From Alphaproteobacteria bacterium HGW-Alphaproteobacteria-13 (lineage in GTDB: Bacteria > Pseudomonadota > Alphaproteobacteria > Sphingomonadales > Sphingomonadaceae): a stretch of 11,390 bases of DNA. Made by a program: the position numbers and the translations under genes. How positions within the stretch are numbered: the stretch's first letter is position 1; every line of letters starts with the position of its first letter. The notes under the pieces were generated by a model, which was not told where the DNA came from, searched no databases, and saw only the letters and a program-made list of their open reading frames with translations. Below, piece after piece: positions 6,451 through 11,390 of this stretch. Location: the NCBI GenBank assembly GCA_002842935.1, contig PHEM01000073.1:1-11390 (forward strand), written 5' to 3'.

Positions 6451-6903
6451 CTATCGCCCCCGCGCCGCCTCCAACGCCGCGTCGCTGGCCAGCTTGTCGG
6501 CCAGTTCATTGTCGCCATGTCCCGCATGGCCCTTGACCCACAGCCATTCGATCTCGTGCCGCGCGGCTTCGGCGATCAGCCGCTGCCACAGGTCGGCGTT
6601 GGCGACGGGCTTTTTCGCGGCGGTCTTCCAGCCGTTCTTCTTCCAGCCGTGAATCCATTTGGTGATGCCGTCGCGGACATAGACGCTGTCGGTGGACAGT
6701 TCGACGCGGCAGCCGCGCCTCAGCGCCGCCAGCGCCTCGATCGCCGCCATCAGTTCCATGCGGTTGTTCGTCGTGTCCTTCTCGCCGCCCGCCAGCGTCT
6801 TCACGGCGTCGCCCCAGCGCAGCACCGCGCCCCAGCCGCCGGGTCCCGGATTGCCCTTGCACGCGCCATCGGTGGCGACGATGACCGTCCGCGCTTCGCT
6901 CAT
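6451..6903 (-). CDS. rnhA: Ribonuclease HI
   Basis: RNase HI degrades the RNA strand of RNA:DNA hybrids (R-loops, Okazaki primers) in the cytoplasm. The 150-residue protein is of normal length and has the full catalytic set: D12 in ATDGACKGNPGPGGWGAVL, E50 in NNRMELMAAIEAL, D72 in STDSVYV, and H126/D136 in VKGHAGHGDNELAD. The basic loop GWKKNGWKTAAKKPVAN (86-102) matches the substrate-binding handle region of the Escherichia coli enzyme. The ATG at 6901-6903 overlaps the thrB stop as ATGA, so it is probably translated by coupling; I see no strong independent ribosome site. It is the last gene of the ispH-thrB-rnhA set and faces the DUF1508 gene across the palindrome. Confidence 0.97.
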   Translation of the reverse strand: MSEARTVIVATDGACKGNPGPGGWGAVLRWGDAVKTLAGGEKDTTNNRMELMAAIEALAALRRGCRVELSTDSVYVRDGITKWIHGWKKNGWKTAAKKPVANADLWQRLIAEAARHEIEWLWVKGHAGHGDNELADKLASDAALEAARGR

Positions 6904-7859
6904 GCCGCGAACAGCGCCGCCGCGTTGGATGCCTGATAGCGGCGCAGCCGGGCCAGGAAAGGCGCCGGGTCCTTGCGCGTTACCAGCGCATCGGCGGGTG
7001 TGTGCACCCAGTCGTGCGCGCGCGTCAGCAGGAAGCGCAGCGCCGCCCCGCGCGCAAGCAGCGGCAGCGCAGCGACCTCCGCCTCGGTCAGCGCGATCTC
7101 ACGCGCATAGCCGCGCATCAGCGCCTGCGCGCGGGCGGGATCGCAATGACGCCCGTCGTCGGAAAAGGTCCAGGCGGCATGCGTGACCGCGACGTCATAG
7201 GCGCGAAAATCGCTGGCGGCGAAATAGAAGTCGATCAGGCCCGTCACGCGCTCGCCGAGCATCAGCACATTGTCGGGAAACAGGTCGGCGTGAATGACAT
7301 GCGCGGGAAGGTCCGCCGGCCAATGCGCGTTCAGAAAGGCGAGTTCCGCGTCGACCAGATCCTGCAATCCCGAAATCACGGCGTCGAGATCACCGGTCGC
7401 CTCGGCGATGGCGCGCCAGTGGCGATGGCCCATGCTGTTTTCGCGTCCGCCCGGAAAATCGGCGGCGGCGCGGTGCATCGCGCCCAGCGCCGCGCCGACC
7501 GCTTCGCACTGGTCCGGCGTCGGATGGCTCGGCGAGATGCCGGGCAGGAACTGGATGATGCAGGCGGCGCGGCCCGCGATCCGCTGGATCGCCACGCCGT
7601 CCCGGTCGTGGATCATCGCCGGAACCGGACAGTCCCGGCCCGCGAGATGGTCGAGCAGATCGACGAAAAAAGGCAGATCGCCGACCTGCACGCGCTTTTC
7701 ATAGAGCGTCAGGATGAAACGCCCGCCGCTCGTCTCCAGCAGGAAGTTGCTGTTTTCGACGCCCTCGGCGATGCCCTTGCACGATCGGACCGTGCCGATG
7801 TCATAGCGGGCGACGAGCGCGGCGAGATCGTCGGTGTCGACATGCGTATAGACGGCCAT
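6900..7859 (-). CDS. thrB: Homoserine kinase, ThrB (choline-kinase-like fold)
   Basis: This enzyme phosphorylates L-homoserine in threonine synthesis. The 319-residue protein belongs to the aminoglycoside phosphotransferase/choline-kinase fold used as ThrB in many proteobacteria, not the GHMP kinase of Escherichia coli. Visible features are the N-terminal lobe GIAEGVENSNFLLET (29-43), the catalytic loop HADLFPDN (190-197, with D192 and N197), and the metal-binding LIDFYFA (208-214, D210). Length fits the family. Its ATG at 7857-7859 overlaps the ispH stop by one base (TGATG), with AGGA about nine bases upstream. A longer open frame extends upstream, but that part is a shadow of ispH. Substrate identity rests on family similarity and this gene neighbourhood; other small-molecule kinases share the fold. 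Confidence 0.92.
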   Translation of the reverse strand: MAVYTHVDTDDLAALVARYDIGTVRSCKGIAEGVENSNFLLETSGGRFILTLYEKRVQVGDLPFFVDLLDHLAGRDCPVPAMIHDRDGVAIQRIAGRAACIIQFLPGISPSHPTPDQCEAVGAALGAMHRAAADFPGGRENSMGHRHWRAIAEATGDLDAVISGLQDLVDAELAFLNAHWPADLPAHVIHADLFPDNVLMLGERVTGLIDFYFAASDFRAYDVAVTHAAWTFSDDGRHCDPARAQALMRGYAREIALTEAEVAALPLLARGAALRFLLTRAHDWVHTPADALVTRKDPAPFLARLRRYQASNAAALFAA

Positions 7860-8845
7860 CAGGCGTTTTCCTGCTCCAGCCCGCGCGGCAGTTTGAACAC
7901 CATCTTCTCCTCGGCCGTGACGATCACTTCCTCGATGATCGGGCGATGCGCGGCGATGGCGTCGATCACTTCGCGCACCAGTTCCTCGGGCGCGCTGGCG
8001 CCTGCGGTGATACCCAGCGTGTCGATGTCCGCCAGCCATTCCGCCGCGATGTCGCTGCCGCGCTGGACGAGGTGCGCGGGCGTGCCCAGCCGCTCGGCGA
8101 CTTCGACCAGCCGCACGCTGTTGGAACTGTTCGGGGCGCCGATCACGATCATGCGCCCGCACTGGCCCGCGATCGCCTTGACCGCGTCCTGCCGGTTCGA
8201 CGTCGCATAGCAGATATCCTCGCCGTGGGGTCCGGCGATCGAGGGAAAGCGATGGCGCAGCGCCGTGACGATATCGCGCGTGTCGTCGACCGACAGCGTC
8301 GTCTGCGTCAGGAAGGACAGCTTGTCCGGGTCGTCGACCGACAGGCCCGCGACGTCGTCGACCGATTCGACCAGCGTCATCGCGCCTTCGGGAAGCTGGC
8401 CCAGCGTGCCGATCACTTCGGGGTGCCCCGCGTGGCCGATGAAGATGATGTGGCGCCCGCCCTGGTTCGCGCGTTCGGCCTGGCGGTGGACTTTCGACAC
8501 CAGCGGGCAGGTCGCGTCGATATAGTCCAGCCCGCGCGCTTCCGCCTTGGCGGGCACGGCCTTGGGCACGCCGTGGGCGCTGAACACCACGGGGACGCCG
8601 TCGGGCACCTGGCTCAATGATTCGACGAAAATCGCGCCCTTGGCCTTCAGCGATTCCACGACATAGCGGTTATGGACGATCTCGTGCCGCACATAGACGG
8701 GCGCGCCAAAGCGTTCGAGCGCCAGCTCGACGATGCGGATCGCGCGGTCCACGCCCGCGCAGAAACCGCGCGGCGCGGCGATCAGGACGCGGAGTTCCGC
8801 CGTTTCACCGGCCTTGGGTGGCGTCAGGGATTGAGGGGCGTTCAT
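7859..8845 (-). CDS. ispH: 4-hydroxy-3-methylbut-2-enyl diphosphate reductase
   Basis: IspH performs the last step of the MEP isoprenoid pathway, reducing HMBPP to IPP and DMAPP with a [4Fe-4S] cluster. The 328-residue protein has all three cluster cysteines: C29 in APRGFCAGVDRAI, C113 in DATCPLVSKVH and C212 in ICYATSNRQ. Substrate-site motifs are present: HEIVHN (54-59), SAHGV (89-93), GHAGHPEV (137-144), QTTLS (181-185) and GAPNSSNS (236-243). The length is slightly above the Escherichia coli enzyme because of a ~17-residue N-terminal lead-in. The ATG at 8843-8845 lacks a strong Shine-Dalgarno. It is the first gene of the operon with thrB and rnhA, and is divergent from the lipoprotein gene across 148 bp. 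Confidence 0.97.
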   Translation of the reverse strand: MNAPQSLTPPKAGETAELRVLIAAPRGFCAGVDRAIRIVELALERFGAPVYVRHEIVHNRYVVESLKAKGAIFVESLSQVPDGVPVVFSAHGVPKAVPAKAEARGLDYIDATCPLVSKVHRQAERANQGGRHIIFIGHAGHPEVIGTLGQLPEGAMTLVESVDDVAGLSVDDPDKLSFLTQTTLSVDDTRDIVTALRHRFPSIAGPHGEDICYATSNRQDAVKAIAGQCGRMIVIGAPNSSNSVRLVEVAERLGTPAHLVQRGSDIAAEWLADIDTLGITAGASAPEELVREVIDAIAAHRPIIEEVIVTAEEKMVFKLPRGLEQENA

Positions 8846-8993
8846 GGCTTTCGCGCCCTAGACCAGCACAGGCCATGGGGTAAAGCGGCTTCGTCCGTGT
8901 TGCGCGCCGTTCATCCCGCCGATAAGAAGCGGCGCGCATGAAGCGGGATCGCGCCCGGATCCGCTCGCGCCTGTTTTGGAAAGCCCGTTCGCC
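8846..8993. promoter_or_regulatory. Divergent intergenic region between ispH and the lipoprotein gene
   Basis: This 148-bp gap should contain the ispH operon promoter (minus strand) and the lipoprotein promoter (plus strand), inferred from the divergent orientation. I could not identify reliable -35/-10 elements, a riboswitch or a clear operator. Confidence 0.35.
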
Positions 8994-9665
8994 ATGATGC
9001 CCATTTCCCGTCCCGCCCGTAAGTATCTGACCATCGTCTGCGGCAGCGCCGCCGTGCTGGCCGTGGCGGGCTGTGCGAAGAACAACGACATCGACGTGTC
9101 GAGCGGCGTCGGCATCACCTCGACGCGCAGCATCTGTCCGGCCGTGGCGGTGCCGCAATATACCGGCGATATCACCCTGTTCGACCCCGCGACCAGCCGC
9201 GACGCGCGCGCGGTCGATGTGGTCGCGACGATCACCAACCTCGATCCGCAGTGCAACGACCAGGGCGAGCGCGTCTATCAGCTCGCCAGCTTCGATGTCG
9301 TCGCGACGCGCCGCGACGCGGGACCGGCGCGCAGCGTGACCTTGCCCTATTTCGGCACCGTGGTGCAGGGCGGCACGGCGGTCGTCGCCAAGCGGCTGGG
9401 GCAAGTCACCGTGACCTTCCCCGAAGGACAGGTGCGGGGCACGGGGCGCGGCGAGGCGTCGGCCTATGTCGATCGCACGGCGGCGACGCTGCCTGCCGAC
9501 ATTCAGGAACGCATCACGCGCAGGCGCAAGGCGGGCGACCAGGATGCGGCGATCGACCCGCTGAGCATCCCCGAAGTGCGCGCGGCGGTGCAGCGCGCGA
9601 GCTTCGAACTGCTCGTCGGTTTCCAGCTTACGCAGGAACAGCTGGAATATAACGTCCGACGATAG
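8994..9665 (+). CDS. Predicted lipoprotein of unknown function
   Basis: I do not recognise the family. The 223-residue product has a basic start, a hydrophobic stretch (about 11-25) and a lipobox VAGC with Cys27, so it is probably a lipoprotein in the cell envelope. Asn at +3 to +4 after the cysteine, rather than Asp at +2, gives no reason to expect inner-membrane retention. The middle (about 45-160) looks beta-rich (DVVATITNLDPQC, YQLASFDVVATRR, GTAVVAKRLGQVTVTF), perhaps an Ig-like sandwich. C48 and C87 might form a disulfide. The C-terminal ~35 residues (IPEVRAAVQRASFELLVGFQ) look helical. The start could be the ATG at 8994 or 8997; a TTG at 8976 is less likely because it would lengthen the signal. 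Codon use matches the neighbours. A terminator-like hairpin follows, before argS. Confidence 0.8.
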   Translation: MMPISRPARKYLTIVCGSAAVLAVAGCAKNNDIDVSSGVGITSTRSICPAVAVPQYTGDITLFDPATSRDARAVDVVATITNLDPQCNDQGERVYQLASFDVVATRRDAGPARSVTLPYFGTVVQGGTAVVAKRLGQVTVTFPEGQVRGTGRGEASAYVDRTAATLPADIQERITRRRKAGDQDAAIDPLSIPEVRAAVQRASFELLVGFQLTQEQLEYNVRR

Positions 9666-9689
9666 TCGTCGCCGCGCTTTTCCTTTTGC

Positions 9690-9716
9690 CCCGCGGCGCC
9701 GGTAAGGCGGCGCGGG
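9690..9716 (+). terminator. GC-rich hairpin after the lipoprotein gene
   Basis: An 11-bp stem (CCCGCGGCGCC against GGCGGCGCGGG) with one G/G mismatch encloses the loop GGTAA. It begins 24 nt after the lipoprotein stop and ends 32 nt before argS. No proper T-run follows (TCTGTCGATTCTG), so it is a weak intrinsic terminator at best. It could instead be a leader structure of argS. Confidence 0.4.
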
Positions 9717-9748
9717 TCTGTCGATTCTGTGTAGATCGGACTCTATCA

Positions 9749-11390
9749 GTGACTTTGTTCAGCCGTTTCTCCGACCATATCGGCGCCGCGCTCGACGCGC
9801 TCGCGGCGCGGGGCGCCTTGCCCGCCGGGCTTGACCGCAGTGCGATCAGCGTCGAGCCGCCGCGCGATCCGGCGCATGGCGACGTCGCGACCAATGCCGC
9901 GATGGTGCTGGCGAAGCCCGCCGGGACCAACCCGCGCGCGCTCGCCGAACTGCTGGTGCGGGAATTGGGCGCACTCGACGAAGTGACCGAGGCGAGCGTC
10001 GCCGGACCGGGCTTCATCAACCTGCGCGTCGCCGACGACAGCTGGCGCGCCGAACTGGCGCTGATCCACGACTTGCAGGGCGACTACGGCCGCTCGGCGA
10101 TGGGCGAGGAGCGGCGCGTCAATGTCGAATATGTCTCCGCCAATCCCACGGGACCGATGCATGTCGGTCATTGCCGGGGCGCTGTCGTCGGCGACGCGCT
10201 CGCCGCGCTGCTCGAATATGCGGGGCATGACGTCGTCCGCGAATATTATGTCAACGATGCGGGCGCGCAGGTCGATGTCCTCGCGCGCTCGGCGCATCTG
10301 CGCTATCGCGAGGCGCTGGGCGAGGATATCGGCGCGATCCCCGAAGGACTTTATCCCGGCGATTATCTGAAACCCGTCGGCGAAAAGCTCGCCGCCGACT
10401 ATGGCGACAAATATGTCGGCGCGCCCGAAAGCGAATGGCTGGTCCCGTTCCGCACCGTGGCGGTCGCGGCGATGATGGACATGATCCGCGCCGACCTCGC
10501 CAAGCTCGGCATCCATCACGACCTTTTCTCGTCCGAAGCGGCGCTTCAGGCGGCCGGAAAGCCCGCCGCCGCCGAACAATGGCTGCGCGAACAGGGTCTC
10601 GTCTATGACGGCGTGCTCGAAGCGCCGAAGGGCGAGACGCCCGAGGATTGGGAGCCGGTCGAACTGCCGCTGTTCCGTTCGACGCAATTCGGCGACGATC
10701 AGGACCGCCCGATCAAGAAATCGGACGGCAGCTGGACCTATTTCGGCGCCGATCTCGCCTATCACTACCAGAAGGCGCAGGATGCGGACGAGCTGATCGA
10801 CATCTGGGGCGCCGACCATGCGGGCACCGTCAAGCGGATCAAGGCCGCCGTCGCCGCGCTGACGGGCGGCAAGACGCGCTTCGACGTCAAGCTCGTGCAG
10901 ATGGTCCGCCTGCTCAAGAACGGCGAGCCGTTCAAGATGTCGAAGCGCGCGGGCAATTTCGTCACGCTCGCCGATATCGTCGAGGAAGTCGGCAAGGACG
11001 CGGTGCGCTTCACCATGCTGACGCGCAAGGCCGACGCGCAGATGGACTTCGACTTCGCCAAGGTGGTGGAGGCGTCGCGCGACAATCCGGTCTGGTATCT
11101 TCAATATGCCCACGCCCGGATCGCGCGCCTGCACCAGAAAGCCGCCGACGCGGGCCTTTCGCTTCCGCCGCCGGATATGGAGCGGCTTGGCGCTCATGAA
11201 CTGGGGCTGGTCAAGCTGCTCGCGCAATTCCCCCGCCTCGTCGAAGCGGCGGCCACGGCGCGCGAACCGCACCGTGTGGCCTTCTATCTCGGCGACGTCG
11301 CCGCCGCGTTCCATGCCTGGTATAATCTCGGTAACGATAGCCCCGACGCCCGTATCGTTTTGGCAAAGGATCCCGAACTGACCGCGACGC
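9749..11390 (+). CDS. argS: Arginyl-tRNA synthetase, C-terminus cut by window edge
   Basis: ArgRS charges tRNA-Arg with arginine. The frame is open from a GTG at 9749 for 547 codons to the right edge; the family is about 575-590 residues, so roughly 30 residues are missing. Visible parts are the N-terminal tRNA-binding domain with GDVATNAAMVLAK (44-56), and the HIGH-type motif ANPTGPMHVGH (131-141, HVGH at 138-141). These are followed by YYVNDAGAQ (166-174), then WTYFGADLAYHYQK (329-342), DIWGADHAGT (351-360), and KMSKR (396-400) in GEPFKMSKRAGNF. A DALR-type anticodon-binding domain starts after about 460. KMSKR is the canonical form, which many ArgRS lack. The GTG start (MTLFSRFSDHIGAALDAL) fits the expected N-terminus; the ribosome site is weak (GGA about eight bases upstream). 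Confidence 0.96.
   Translation, partial: MTLFSRFSDHIGAALDALAARGALPAGLDRSAISVEPPRDPAHGDVATNAAMVLAKPAGTNPRALAELLVRELGALDEVTEASVAGPGFINLRVADDSWRAELALIHDLQGDYGRSAMGEERRVNVEYVSANPTGPMHVGHCRGAVVGDALAALLEYAGHDVVREYYVNDAGAQVDVLARSAHLRYREALGEDIGAIPEGLYPGDYLKPVGEKLAADYGDKYVGAPESEWLVPFRTVAVAAMMDMIRADLAKLGIHHDLFSSEAALQAAGKPAAAEQWLREQGLVYDGVLEAPKGETPEDWEPVELPLFRSTQFGDDQDRPIKKSDGSWTYFGADLAYHYQKAQDADELIDIWGADHAGTVKRIKAAVAALTGGKTRFDVKLVQMVRLLKNGEPFKMSKRAGNFVTLADIVEEVGKDAVRFTMLTRKADAQMDFDFAKVVEASRDNPVWYLQYAHARIARLHQKAADAGLSLPPPDMERLGAHELGLVKLLAQFPRLVEAAATAREPHRVAFYLGDVAAAFHAWYNLGNDSPDARIVLAKDPELTAT

Noticed and set aside
7860..8162. N-terminal extension of the thrB frame into ispH
   Set aside because: It lies within ispH in another frame, is Arg/Gly-rich, and the kinase has a normal N-terminus at 7859.
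8942..8965. Inverted repeat AGCGGGATC / GATCCGCT upstream of the lipoprotein gene
   Set aside because: The short stem needs a one-base bulge and has no supporting context.
9746..11314. 522-codon open frame on the minus strand opposite argS
   Set aside because: It is a shadow of argS, which has all synthetase motifs on the plus strand.

Overview
The window looks like ordinary chromosome from a high-GC alphaproteobacterium, most likely a sphingomonad. The reasons are strongly GC-biased third codon positions, a Tad/Cpa pilus cluster in the order cpaA-B-C-D-E, an ispH-thrB-rnhA cluster, and an intergenic palindrome of a type I associate with sphingomonads and other alphaproteobacteria. The taxonomic call rests on my reading of gene order and protein sequence, not on a search.

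Region 1 (1-4797, minus strand) is the 5' half of a tight adherence (Tad/Flp, Cpa) pilus operon. In transcription order it holds the prepilin peptidase CpaA, the periplasmic/inner-membrane protein CpaB, the outer-membrane secretin CpaC, the lipoprotein CpaD and the localisation ATPase CpaE. CpaE is cut by the left edge of the window. Junctions are tight (1 nt between cpaB and cpaC, a 4-nt GTGA overlap between cpaD and cpaE), so the genes are very probably cotranscribed. No Flp pilin gene lies directly upstream of cpaA. The motor and platform genes (cpaF, tadB, tadC) would be expected beyond the left edge.

Region 2 (4798-6263, plus strand) is divergent from the pilus operon. It holds an FAD-dependent D-amino-acid dehydrogenase of the DauA/DAO type and, 86 nt downstream, a 58-residue single-copy DUF1508 (YegP-type) protein.

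Region 3 (6264-6450) is a convergent intergenic region dominated by a 118-bp imperfect palindrome followed by a short T-run.

Region 4 (6451-8845, minus strand) is a compact ispH-thrB-rnhA operon: HMBPP reductase (last step of the MEP isoprenoid pathway), homoserine kinase (threonine synthesis) and RNase HI. The stop and start codons overlap at both junctions.

Region 5 (8846-11390, plus strand) carries an unrecognised 223-residue predicted lipoprotein, a terminator-like hairpin, and argS (arginyl-tRNA synthetase), which runs off the right edge about 30 residues short of its usual end.

I see no mobile elements, CRISPR arrays, tRNA or rRNA genes, and no convincing novel multi-gene system. The points most worth a second look are the altered substrate pocket of the DauA-like enzyme, the intergenic palindrome, the uncharacterised lipoprotein and the absence of a pilin next to cpaA.
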